Below are positions 44,112-54,357 of a stretch of DNA of 64,000 nucleotides, piece by piece. A program made the position numbers and the translations under genes. The notes below the pieces were generated by a model. It saw nothing but the letters and a program-made list of their open reading frames with translations. It searched no databases and was not told the DNA's origin. The stretch's first letter is position 1, and every line of letters begins with the position of its first letter. Origin of the DNA: Leptobrachium leishanense. Lineage: Eukaryota; Chordata; Amphibia; Anura; Megophryidae. Location of the stretch: positions 37,471 to 101,470 of the forward strand of contig RXON01001442.1 in assembly GCA_009667805.1 (NCBI GenBank), written 5' to 3'.

Positions 44112-45631
44112 CACTGGTGTCAAAGACAAGGCCCGCGGGCCAAATCCGGTCCGCCAGACCTCGTCATGTGGCCCGCCAGCCTTAAACTGGCCCGGGGGTT
44201 GAGGGGACCCAGATGCCGGGCAGGCAGGAGTGCCTGCCCGGTGACCTGAACAGTCCGTCCTGTTAAAGGGGAGGCGGCTGTGTGCAGGCGCAGCCGGTCA
44301 CGTGGTCCGGCTAATCAGGTGGTACTGAGTCTCTGTACCACCTGACTGGCCGGACCGCGTGACCTGCGCGCGCACGCACGCAGCCGCATCCCCTTCAACA
44401 GGATGGACTGTTCAGGTCACCGGGCAGGCACTCCCGCCTGCCCGGCATCTGGGTCCCCTCAACCCCTGCCGGAGCTGGGGCAAGTATCCAGGTGAGAGCT
44501 GGCTGCCTCTGGGGCATATCCAGGTGAGAGCTGGGGCAAATCCATGTGTAAGCTGGGGCAAATCCATGAGTTGGGGGCAAATCCATGAGCTGGGGCAAAT
44601 CCATGAGCTGGGGGCAAATCCATGAGCTGGGGGCAAATCCATGAGCTGGGGGCAAATCCATGAGCTGGGGGCAAATCCAGGAGGTGGGGCAAATCCATGG
44701 AGGTGTGGCAAATCCATGGAGGTGTGGCAAATCCATGTGTGAGCTGGGGCAAATCCATGAGCTGGGGCAAATCCATGAGCTGGGGGCAAATCCATGTGTG
44801 AGCTGGGGCAAATGCATGAGCTGGGGCAAATCCATGAGCTGGGGCAAATCCATGTGTGAGCTGGGGCAAATCCATGAGCTGGGGCAAATCCATGAGCTGG
44901 GGGCAAATCCATGTGAGAGGTGGGGCAAATCCATGAGCTGGGGCAAATCCATGAGCTGGGGGCAAATCCATGAGGTGGGGCAAATCCATGAGGTGGGGCA
45001 AATCCATGTGAGATGTGGGGAAAATCCATGAGCTGGGGCAAATCCATGAGCTGGGGGCAAATCCATGTGTGAGCTGGAGCAAATCCATGAGCTGGGGCAA
45101 ATGTGTGAGCTGGGGGCAAATCCATGAGCGGGGGGCAAATCCATGAGCTGGGGGCAAATCCATGAGCTGGGGGCAAATCCATGTGAGAGGTGGGGAAAAT
45201 CCATGAGGTGGGGCAAATCCATGTGTGAGCTGGGGCAAATCCATGAGCTGGGGGCAAATCCATGTGTGAGCTGGGGCAAATCCATGTGTGAGCTGGGGGC
45301 AAATCCATGAGCTGGGGCAAATCCATGAGCTGGGGCAAATCCATGAGCTGGGGGCAAATCCATGAGCTGTGGCAAATCCATGTGAGAGGTGGGGCAAATC
45401 CATGAGCGAGCTGGGGCAAATCCATGAGCTGGGGGCAAATCCATGAGCTGGGGGCAAATCCATGAGCTGGGGACAAATCCATGTGTGAACAAAAAACAGT
45501 AATAATTGAATGCAGTGACAATAATTTAGGATAATAAAGAGTGGACACATAGTCCTACAGATACAACTGGCCCTTTGAGGGTGACCAAACTGCTGATGCG
45601 GCCCCGATGACATTTGAGTTTGACACCCCTG
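44112..45631 (+). mobile_element. hAT-type element of a second family (CACTGGTGTCAAA), with minisatellite
   Basis: The termini CACTGGTGTCAAAGACA and GTTTGACACCCCTG are inverted. The 8-bp duplication is ATCTAGAG / ATCTTGAG (7 of 8). 44190-44460 is a large palindrome (arms contain CCGGGCAGGCAGGAGTGCC, the centre CTGAGTCTCTGTACCACC). Minisatellite array 6 follows. Confidence 0.8.
44468..45490 (+). repeat. Minisatellite array 6
   Basis: About 52 units of GAGCTGGGGCAAATCCAT with longer variants GTGTGAGCTGGGGCAAATCC at semi-regular intervals. The unit is the same as in the other arrays, although the host hAT family has different termini. Confidence 0.9.
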
Positions 45632-46570
45632 ATCTTGAGGGATTGGGGTTGAGGAAGACCAGGAGTTTTACTGGCTGTCATGATCATTAGTGTCAGTGGT
45701 TCGGGAATGGCAGGGCAATGGAAGAGGCTTAGATTATGTGAGTGGGTGAGCAGGACTTGCATCATTAATGTGGCACGTTAATCTGAAGGGATGGGTTTTG
45801 AGAGAAATATTGAAGGCCTGAAGATTAGGGGAGAGTTTGATAGGGCGAGGCAAGTCATTCCACAGGACCGGCGCTGCCCTTGAGAAGTCTTGGAGGCAAG
45901 AGTTGGCAGCGTGGGTGTAGACAGTACAGGCAGAGGTCGCCCGCTGACCGGAGTTGTCTAGTTGGAACATGCTTATGGAGTAACAAAGACATGTAAGGGG
46001 GGGTCAAGTTATTGAGCGATTTGAACGGGAGCGTCAGTATTTTAAACTGTATCCTGAAACGTACAGGCAGTCAAAGGGAGGGACCGGCAGAGGGGGGAGG
46101 CACGCGAGATGCGTCTGGTAAGAAAAAAATAAACCTGGCACCTGCATTCATTACAGATTGCAAAGGGGCAATGCGGGCATTGAGGAGGCCAATAAGGAGC
46201 GAGTTGCAGTAATCAAGTCACAAAATAACAAGTGCGTGATCCAGCACCTTTGCAGTGTCTTGTGTCAGAAAGGGGCAGACGCGGGCAATGTTCTTGAGTT
46301 GATAGTAACAGGATTTTGTCACCGTCTGGATGTGCGGAGAGAACGTTAGGTCAGAATCGAAAGTGACACCAAGGTAGCGAGCTTGAGGCGTAAGGCTAAT
46401 GAGCGTTCCCTTTACTCGTAATAATAAAAAAGGTTACACTAGTGTACCGTATTATACCAAGCAATTGTGCCCATTCGTTTTGCATGGAAAACATTTAAAA
46501 ATAGCATGACTACCAATGATGCCACAGTGCAAACTGGGTGGCACAGTCCTCTTACCCGTATCAAGTGGAA

Positions 46571-46935
46571 CACTTGAGAATAGGTCTTCCAGAAGAACCT
46601 GCGAAATACTGCATACACAAGTTGTTGCAGAACTCGAGCAGTGTTGCTTTTGACTCCATTATTTTCTAAGGACTCAAATAGGCAATACTAGCATGTACAA
46701 GCGGTTCCAAAATACTAGTACTGAAGACACTCATGGAATAGTGGAGTCAGAGCTGTAATTGCTAGTTGCAAATAGCTCCTGTCCAGTTCATCCATTTGCG
46801 AGCTGCTATTAACTGCTGGGTTGGAATACAGCTCTTTTTCAAGGTAGCCAACTAGGATAGAATTACGTGGTGTGGCTCCCAAGCTTACAAGTGTGATAGA
46901 TCGTTCAATTCGATTTTCTCTTTCGTTTCTGGTTT
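46571..46935 (-). other. Unrecognised open stretch near the ADSL exon
   Basis: On minus an open frame from about 46935 to 46724 reads NRIERSITLVSLGATPRNSI, ILVGYLEKELYSNPAVN and LDRSYLQLAITALTPLFHE. After two stops the same frame is open again with SLENNGVKSNTARVLQQLVY to VFHLIR, followed by a splice-donor-like GGTAAGAGG at about 46553. It may be a decayed transposon gene or a host pseudo-exon. I do not recognise it, and it is not ADSL. Confidence 0.25.
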
Positions 46936-48321
46936 ATTTGCATTTGAGTGCCAGTCTCTCATGCAAATAAGTTATATTGTTTTGATTGCTAAAAATAAAA
47001 AAAGGTAGCCATCTTCCTTTTCCCTCCTATTACATGCATTCATGTTCATAGGAGTAATTTCCCCCATTTTCATTACCTCTTGACATGCAGGGTTATTCCC
47101 AAGAGGCACCCCCTATTTCTTTCACCAGCTACACTCATGTGAGTCTAGCTCGGGAATATCTCTATAATGCAGACAGGGGTGGCAGGCTGCCTTTCCAGTA
47201 AATTAATGTGCTCATTGTGCTGTAATGACGTGTGTATATTTAAACTGTAAATAAAATGTTGTTTATTGAAAAAAGTTCTCATACTCCCCTCTCCACGCTC
47301 CCTCGCTGTGCTTTTCTGTCCTCCGCTTTTTTTTCCCCCCTGCACTTTCAGTTTGCTGGCTCCTGAGTGTGTGTGTGTGATTCACTACACAGACAGCAGG
47401 GGCAGCACTGAGCCAGCCTAGCCTACGCAATTTGCGCAGCTGAATGCTACACTAATTGCGTAGCTCAAGCTGGCTTTGCTTCCTGGTTCTACACTCTTCA
47501 GTGCCTCCAGAGGCACTGAGAGCAATTGAAAGCTTGAGCCAATGGGAAAGCTCCATTGGTCTCAAGCACTTCTTTTTTTAAAAAAACACCCCCCATGGGA
47601 AGCAGAGCTCCCCATGGATTGATTGACGCAGGACAGTCATGTGACTGTCCTAGTCAGTCGTGGGGGGGGGCAGGCAGAGCTCAGGAATCAGCATGTGTGT
47701 AATAGCGCCCTCTATTAGTCAGTATTGTAAGTGCATGCTCTTAGAACTGGGAGAAAAAAAAGCGAACTTTACTTTATAAATAGTGAAACTCTATTTTACT
47801 ATATAACGATAATCAAATGTGTAAATTGCGACTGCGTAACCCTGTGTATATCTGGCTCTGATACTAGCCAGTGCCTCAGCAGCCACTGACCTCACCACAC
47901 ATCACTGCTAGAATGCAGACCTAGAGTGGGCTAACATGGAATTGTTGAATACATTACATTAAAAACAAAAACCTTGCACAATACTTAAATATGCAAAGAA
48001 AAGTATATTTCCAAATATTTAATGTTTCCAGAAACAATAGAAATAAGTAGCAAATTAAAGTACATAAATTTCAATGTTTAAAAATGGACATAGCAGCAGA
48101 TACATTACAAATCGCTCGAGCAGTTTTAAAACCCAATTTGTGTATGAGCTTTCCTCTGGTTTTCCAACTGACAGAAAAGGTGTGATTTTAAACTGAGTAT
48201 TTTCTTCATACAAACCCGTTATCAATACTTCCCTAGTAGGGTTGTTTTCCACAACAAACTCATTAGAACAGCATAGCTTCACCAGTGTTTTAAAATAAAT
48301 AAAAACAACACTCCTACTCAC
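46936..48321. other. Probable ADSL intron 4 sequence
   Basis: No gene is seen. Palindromic segments lie at 47425-47475 (TACGCAATTTGCGCA / TTGCGTAGCTC) and 47525-47600, with a GC-rich block at 47590-47680, suggesting an old MITE without clear ends. The 88-codon frame on minus at 48055-48321 begins outside the splice donor and has no family match. Confidence 0.4.
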
Positions 48322-48401
48322 TGGAAATGGGTGAACCCCAATGTTGGAAGGTCAGCATATCTTTCTGCAAAGTCAGCCAAGCGATTTATAACCCGAGCAA
48401 G
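48322..48401 (-). CDS. ADSL: Adenylosuccinate lyase, exon 4 (partial gene)
   Basis: Adenylosuccinate lyase catalyses two steps of purine synthesis: SAICAR to AICAR plus fumarate, and adenylosuccinate to AMP plus fumarate. The minus strand has an acceptor CTACTTTGCAG, then 80 bp encoding [15 protein letters not shown] and LPTLGFTHF plus two bases of a Gln codon, then the donor GTGAGTAG. From memory, human ADSL residues 135-160 are nearly the same, and the human exon covers c.403-482, again 80 bp and ending inside codon 161. Sequence, length and phase therefore agree. Neighbouring exons were not found: exon 3 should lie above 48401 and exon 5 below 48322, possibly outside the window. Confidence 0.9.
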
Positions 48402-48689
48402 CTGCAAAGTAGAAGTGACAATTGCAGTTAATGGTCATACAGAAGCAGTTTAGACACATAATGTTGTACAGTCTACATTCATAAACACTGGAAGCAGCAC
48501 CATACTTTTTAAAGTGTTAGCCAAACCTCACGTATGAGGATCTTCTTAAACACAGCCACTTAAAAATTATTTTTGGTCAAATTCTATGAGTTGCTTAACA
48601 CTGGTTGCCTCACACATCTAGTTTGTAAGTGTAAAAGTTATATCTCCTTGACCCTTTTTGGAACATTTCTCAGCTTGGCTCCCTTACCT
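48402..48689. other. Probable ADSL intron 3, no element recognised
   Basis: AT-rich, no open frame or repeat identified. It directly precedes the ADSL exon in gene order. Confidence 0.4.
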
Positions 48690-48856
48690 GCTCTCATCTG
48701 ACATTCCAGCTCTCATCCTTGGAGACTAACTTTCCCATCTACTCTCCCTCACCTCCACCTAAGGCCTTACATAGTGGTCCAACTCTTCTACCCACCAAGC
48801 TGGCAACACCCTGGACCTTATTTTCTCCATCCTCTGTACCATTTCTAACTTTTCCA
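48690..48856 (+). pseudogene. LINE B (L2-type), endonuclease region
   Basis: Broken frames read NFPIYSPSPPP and TKLATPWTLFSPSSVPF, resembling the C-terminal part of an AP endonuclease domain. Cut at 48857 by a LINE A tail and continuing at 49076. Confidence 0.55.
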
Positions 48857-49075
48857 ACATTTTATTTATTTATAAAGGATTTTACCAGGAAGGATACATT
48901 GAGATTTCTCTCGTTTTCAAGCATGTCCTGGGTTCAAGAACATTGAAGTGTTACAGTTACAGAAATACAAAGTAATACAATGCAAGATATTAAAAAAAAT
49001 AAAAAAAAAAATATACAGATTAACAGAAAAATATGTAGGAAATATAGTCACTAGGTTACAGGTTTACAGGTGCAT
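48857..49075 (-). repeat. LINE A 3'-end insertion
   Basis: Inverse of 16530-16745: TTTATAAAGGATTTTACCAG, CAAGCATGTCCTGGG, then TTACAGAAATACAAAGTAAT. It is a 5'-truncated LINE A copy inserted in LINE B. Confidence 0.7.
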
Positions 49076-50454
49076 TCTGTATTGAGGTATACCTCTCCCC
49101 CTTTCGATCACCACCTCCTCTCCTGGGATCTGACCTCTCTCCGTCCTACACGCAGGCCTAACCGCAATCCATGGCACACTAAATGCACCCGCCATCATCG
49201 GCGATGTTCTAGGACAGCTGAACGTGGTTGGGGGAAGTCTCGCACATCAGTTGACTTCCTGCTCCGTTCCCAGTGTCTCTATACATCGCAAAACCATCTT
49301 TCTTGTCCCTTATCTCCACCTTTCCTCATTCTAGAAATCTGTTTCATACTTTCAATTTGATAATGCACCCCACTTCCATGGATTTCACAGCTGCAATCTT
49401 TGCTGACTACTTCACCAATAAGATTGGTAAACTTGGACTAGAAATCTCTTCACTTCCCTCCTCCATTAACCACTTCATTCACTCCCTGTCCCTCATCCAC
49501 TAGGTCTTCCTTTTATCCGGTCTTGGAGGAGGAGATCTCAGCAGTTCTCATGTCCTCCTACCCGACCCAATTCCCCTCACATTTTATTCGGTCTTACCAG
49601 TCATTGTCCCTGCTTTGACTCATTTTCAAGCTCTCCTCTCCTCTGGACTCTTCTCTGCATTGAAAGGTGCTCTGATCACCCCAAGAGAAGCCATATCTTG
49701 ATGCAACCTCCCTTTCGAACTACTGTCCCAGCTTTCTGCTCCCCAATGCCTCCAAAATATTAGAACGCCTGCTCACCGCTTTCTTCACTGCTCTCTCTAC
49801 TTTATCTACACCAATCTGGCTTTTGCTCCCAGCACTCCACTGAGACTGCTCTGAACAAGGTGACTAATGATTTAGCTGTAGCTAAAGCCAAATGTCACTT
49901 CTCCCTGCTTATTCTTCATGACCCTTCTGATGCATATGACACTATTGACCACCCTCTTCTGACCCTCACGCTGTGGCAACTTTGCCTCAGTGGCACTGCT
50001 CTCTTGGTGGTCTTCCGATCTCCCTCTTCGCTGGTGCCTCTTCACCCACGGTTCCTTTTTCAGTTGGGGTATCTCAAGGCTCTTTTCTGGGTCCCCTACT
50101 CTTCTCAATCTATACAGCCTCTCTGGGCAATCTCATTTCTTCCTATGGCCTCCAATATCACCTCTATGCTGACGACACCCAAATCTACCTTTCATCCTGT
50201 GTTGGACTGTGTTACAGCCTGCCTATCGGCTGTCTCAGACTGGATGACCTCCCGTTTCCTAAAGCCCAACCTCTCCAAAACTGAACTTCTCTTCTCTCAC
50301 TCTAAAACCCAACATCCTGCACCTATTTCCCTTCAGGTGAATGGTGCCACCATTACGTCTACCTCTCAGGCTCGTTGCCTCGGGGTTCTCTTGGACTGCA
50401 ATCTATCCTTTACACCTCACATTCAGTCACTAACCAAATCTTGCTACTTCCACC
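49076..50454 (+). pseudogene. LINE B, reverse transcriptase region
   Basis: Broken frames read [49 protein letters not shown] (first catalytic Asp block), [33 protein letters not shown] (intact YADD box at about 50165) and [18 protein letters not shown]. Several frameshifts. Split at TTA 50455-50457 by the Harbinger element and continuing at 53616. Confidence 0.8.
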
Positions 50455-50778
50455 TTAGGCTAGGGTCAGACTGGGGCAGTGCGAACGCGCGTGCAGGCGC
50501 ACTAAATCACGGCCGTAGTAGCAGCACATGACGGGCAATGACGGCCAATATACGCAGTACGGGCGTACAAAAGTGCGTCCACGCCACGCAACCGGCAAAT
50601 GAACGCATTTTTCGTACAACGTGATACCGCTAGTACAGACGTACAGAGTGCGCTGCGGCCGCATAGCAGCGTGTGTGCGTGATTAGGAGACGTCAGACGC
50701 TGCTATTGTGCGGCCTACAAAACGTCCAAACAGCCAAAGTTTCCAGGTTTTGTTGGAGCGTACCTGCGACTGTCGAAA

Positions 50779-50965
50779 ATGTCTGCTGGACCAGAGATCG
50801 ACGTGGAGAGGCTGATCAGCGCTGTGGGGGAGCATCCTGAGATATGGGACACGGCCTGCGACAGGTATAAAGACAAGGGGAAGAAGGCCAGCGCATGGGT
50901 CGTGGTGTCCCGTGTCGTGTACCCTGATTATGATACGTGGTCCGAGAAAGAGCAGCATATACAGA
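50779..50965 (+). CDS. Harbinger accessory MADF/Myb-like DNA-binding protein, exon 1
   Basis: Starts MSAGPEIDVERLISAVGEHP and runs EIWDTACDRYKDKGKKASAW, the first helices of a MADF (Myb/SANT-like) domain. Such proteins of Harbinger elements bind the termini and help bring transposase to the nucleus and DNA. The exon ends ...CAGA before GTGAGTAT with one base of the next codon. Joined to 52018 it restores the frame (HIQ, T, QEAMNKWRTVRDNYMR), the expected continuation of MADF. The intron (50966-52017) contains transposase exon 2 on the other strand. Confidence 0.85.
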
Positions 50966-51055
50966 GTGAGTATTTGATTATTTTATTCATAATCCCATAC
51001 ATGTAAATCACAATAATAATAACAAAAACAAATATGTAATCATTGAGGTGAAATC

Positions 51056-51937
51056 TCAAATGCTCCCCAGCTGCCAGGGCACCTGACCTGCATCACTCGT
51101 AAAATAATTAGACAGAGCATCGCGAAACCTGTTGCTGTATCTATTCACAGCTATGATGTCATCGTTCACATCATCTTCAAGACCGACAACTGTGAGGGTA
51201 TCATCAAAATTAAAACCATCCCTGGCACGCACATAATTATGTAGGATGCAACAGCATTTGACTATATCCACACAGAAATCAACCTGTACATCCAGCGGTC
51301 TATGTAAAATCCTCCACTTGTTGGTCAGTATGCCAAAGCTACACTCCACATACCGTCTCGCCCGCGACAGCCTATAATTAAAAACCCGCTTCTTCACATT
51401 CAGGTGTGTCCCGGAGTAGGGCCTTAGGAGGTGTGTGGATAGTCCGAATGCTTCATCACCCACGAAGGCATAGGGGACTGCCACGTCACTGCCAGGCAAT
51501 GGTGCGGGTCTGGGGATGTTCAGGGTCCCACTCTCAATTTCATTCCACAGTGTGGAGTTCCTGAACAGTGTGGAGTCAGAGTCCTTGCCGTATGAACCGA
51601 CATCCACATACACAAAACTATAGTTGGCATCTGCCACCGCCAGTAGGCCAATGGAAAAGTAATGTTTATAATTCTGATACAGTGAGCCACTGTGCGGTGG
51701 CTTCACTATGCGGACATGTTTGCCATCCACGGCTCCCAGGCAGTTTGGAAAGTTGGCTCTCTCCAGAATCCTGCTGCAATTTCTAGACATGCCTTGTGTG
51801 TCGGTTTTGGTAAACATTGGTCCTTCATGGTTTCCCATATGGTTTGGCAGACCTTGCGGACGATCTCACCAGCTGTTGATCTGCCAACGCGGAAGTTATA
51901 ATGCAGATCCTTCAAACTGCATCCACTAGCGAGATAC
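51056..51937 (-). pseudogene. Harbinger transposase, exon 2 (one frameshift)
   Basis: Follows the acceptor TTTTGTCTTCTAG on minus. It reads YLASGCSLKDLHYNFRVGRS (helix-turn-helix) and GEIVRKVCQTIWETMKD, then after a 1-nt shift near 51760, NFPNCLGAVDGKHVRI (first Asp), AFVGDEAFGLSTHLLRPY (second Asp) and RLSRARRYVECSFGILTNKW (Glu), ending GQVPWQLGSI. The HARBI1-like DDE residues are all present. Only the shift separates the helix-turn-helix part from the catalytic part. Confidence 0.88.
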
Positions 51938-52017
51938 CTAGAAGACAAAACAAAACTGTTTGAATATGATCACATACCATGAACACAAGCTAATGTCACA
52001 CTCATCATGTTTTGCAG

Positions 52018-52966
52018 CACAAGAGGCGATGAACAAATGGCGCACAGTACGCGACAATTATATGCGGGTGCAGAAGAAGCAAGCCATGGCTGCGCGCTCT
52101 GGAGCTGGTTCCAAAAGGTCCGTGGATACATCTATACAGAGCAACTGTCGTTCCTCCGAAGGACCCAGGAGCCGCGCAGTAGCGTCAGCAGCATCGACCA
52201 GCCATCGACCTCCGGCTCACACGTCCAACACATGGTGCCAGGAGGTTCTGCCAGCTGCCAGGAGGAGGTGAACCGGGGTGGTGCAGAGTCGCACCTGGAG
52301 GAGGATGTGGAGACAGGACAGGTGGCAGGTACCGCAACAACGGTCAGCACCAGACCTGCACAGAGGAGAAGGGCACCAGCTACAGACCTGGAGCAGGCCA
52401 TGGTTACCTTCATGGAGGCTCAAACCAACCATCCACACCAACGCTGCATGCTTGCGGACTCCATGGACATGTCATTCTTCAATTCCTGTATGATCCTCCT
52501 CAACAAGATGAGCGAGGCTGAGAAGGTGGAGTACCGGCGCAGATCTCTGGCAATATTTGACGACATCCTTTCGCGTCCCCATCACGCAGCCGGTTACAAT
52601 GCTGTGCCACAATCCACCAATGCCAGTGGATCTTCCCTCCCCAGTGAGGTGCTGTCCACCACCCAGCCATGCCCCCTGGAGCCAGGCCACACACAGAGTC
52701 GGAGTACTGCTCTAGCCACACCACCGGCCCTCATGACCCAGATGCTCGGCGGTATCATGATCTGTGATACATGTCATGAATATGTTTTAGTTTTGTTTGC
52801 CATGTGTTATTTGGTTTCATGTTTAATATATCATGACCTACAGTTAACAAGGTATAATATATGTCGAGAATATATTACTGTTATTTTATTTAATGTTTCA
52901 TATTATATTATTATTTTGGTCTACATTGTTGTCGGAGTCATTTATGATTATGTACGTGTGATGTGA
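52018..52966 (+). pseudogene. Harbinger accessory MADF/Myb-like protein, exon 2 (one frameshift)
   Basis: After the acceptor CATCATGTTTTGCAG, the frame reads QEAMNKWRTVRDNYMRVQKK (end of MADF), then a shift near 52110-52125, then YIYTEQLSFLRRTQEPRSSV, an acidic/Gln-rich linker, and FFNSCMILLNKMSEAEKVEY, a BESS-like C-terminal motif, ending about residue LATPPALMTQML. The frame runs on to 52966 through AT-rich DNA, which probably is not authentic protein. The exon lies inside the transposase intron. Confidence 0.8.
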
Positions 52967-53080
52967 TGCTGTGTGTGTGTGTGTATGCATGTGACAGTGG
53001 GCATGTGACTACAGACATGATGCACTCATGTCAGGTGACTGGCAGCGATGTCATGTATGCAGGTGTTTGACAGTACGTAC

Positions 53081-53376
53081 CGCAAAGTGATGACCAGCAT
53101 CTCCTCCGGTGGTATGGCGGCCCTCATGTTGGTGTCCCTCTTGGTCAGCGGCTCGCGTACCTGCGACAACAGTTCATCAAAGGAGGGGATGGACATCCGC
53201 ATGTAGTTGAAAAACTTCACGGGGTCCCTCTCTAGCAGTGGCCTGTACAGCGTCACAAAGTGTCCATGCGTGGGTCTGGCAGCGTTAATTTGATGAACCC
53301 AGGTACGCCGCTTTCTCTTCCTCTTAAGGTACAGGTACCCCATTGCAGCAAACACAAAGACTTGTACTGGATCCAT
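53081..53376 (-). CDS. Harbinger transposase, exon 1
   Basis: Starts MDPVQVFVFAAMGYLYLKRK, then RTWVHQINAARPTHGHFVTL, KFFNYMRMSIPSFDELLSQV and REPLTKRDTNMRAAIPPEEM, the N-terminal domain of HARBI1-type transposases. It ends ...ACTTTGCG before GTACGTAC. Joined to 51937 it gives VITLR-YLASG, the expected family continuation, with the Arg codon split 2+1. The intron (51938-53080) contains exon 2 of the oppositely oriented MADF gene. The start at 53376 is preferred over 53400 by comparison with the family. Confidence 0.88.
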
Positions 53377-53615
53377 CTTTGAAAAACGCCACCATACCAA
53401 AATGGATTTTTATAACCCTACCCCTTATTTTTTCATTCATCAATTAATTGGATTCATCGTTTTTTTCTCTTTTTTTACAGCTCCGTCAAGAAATACGTCC
53501 AGAATTGCGTATCGTCTGACCGCTTTCACGTATTCCGTGAAAAAATGCGTTCGCACGCACCAACGTACGTTTTGACGCTGGACGTCAGAAATGCGTTCGT
53601 CTGACCCTGGCCTTA

Positions 53616-54260
53616 AAAACATTGCTCACGTCAGTCCTGGTCTTAATCAGGACTCTGCCAAAACGCTCATCCAGGTGCTTATCTCCCGCCTTGACTACTG
53701 TAACCTCCTCTCTGGCCTTAATAGGTCCCAGATTCTCCCTCCCGTCTGCTGTCTGTTATGAAAGCCTGTGCTAGGCTCATCCACCTCACCTCTCGCATCT
53801 CTCTACACTGGCTTCCTGTTTCCTTTAGAATCCAATTCAAAACACTGGTGTTCCCGTACAAAGCTCTCCATAAATCAGGCCCATACCTACATTAGGTACA
53901 TCACAACCTTGCCACTTTGCTCTGCCAATGATGCCATCAGCTACACGTACCCTCCCCTGTAACATTAGACTCTCCCAGTCCTTCAAAAGGTCTCTGAAAA
54001 CACATCACTTTAGAGAAGCCTATCGACTTACTCCATGATCCTCAACTGTACATATCTTGCACCATCTTCCCACCCAGCCCACATGCACCTCGCTACTTCA
54101 TTTACCCTCACCTAGTGTGCCACTCCTCTCTTCGATTGTAAGCTCTCGAGCAGGGTCCTCTCTAATACTGTTCTGGGTGTTTAATTTGTATGTATATTTG
54201 TTTTTCTGTCTCACCCATTGTACAGCGCTGCGGAACTTGTTAGTGCTTTAGAAATACATG
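53616..54260 (+). pseudogene. LINE B, C-terminal region and 3' end
   Basis: Reads NIAHVSPGLNQDSAKTLIQV, ISRLDYCNLLSGLNRSQ, IRLSQSFKRSLKTHHFREAY, then the 3' tail TTGTACAGCGCTGCGGAACTTG and AAATACATGAAACTG. Directly continues 50454 across the Harbinger element. Confidence 0.8.
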
Positions 54261-54357
54261 AAACTGTATATATTTACAAGGGTGTAGAATTTTTAATTTT
54301 TTTTAATCCTGAATGACAATCTGCTTATCCTGACACAAAATAATTTCAATAAAATAC

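Larger units (their letters stand above)
43973..46390 (-). pseudogene. L2-type LINE, C-terminal half and 3' end (minus)
   Basis: Minus frames read ARYLGVTFDSDLTFSPHIQT (about 46360), LDYCNSLLIGLLNARIAPLQ, RFRIQFKILTLPFKSLNNL, then PVLWNDLPRPIKLSPNLQAF (45840), the C-terminal blocks of L2-type LINEs. The 3' tail is GCACTGTGCAAACTGTTGGC...TATATAAATGATG. The 3' UTR is split at 44111/45632 by a hAT element. Confidence 0.75.
50458..53612. mobile_element. PIF/Harbinger transposon, complete (3155 bp)
   Basis: The termini GGCTAGGGTCAGACTGG and, inverted, GGCCAGGGTCAGACGAACG are flanked by the 3-bp duplication TTA (50455-50457 and 53613-53615), the target preferred by Harbinger. Subterminal regions are rich in ACG/CGT words. 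It encodes the two expected proteins, a DDE transposase on minus and a MADF/Myb-like protein on plus, each in two exons. LINE B flanks both sides. Confidence 0.9.

Noticed and set aside
44395..45613. Open frames of 365-384 codons
   Set aside because: Minisatellite array 6 inside a hAT element, not a gene.
48055..48321. 88-codon minus frame right next to the ADSL exon as additional coding sequence
   Set aside because: It lies downstream of the exon's GTGAGT donor and has no similarity to ADSL. The normal splice phase is already satisfied by the 80-bp exon.
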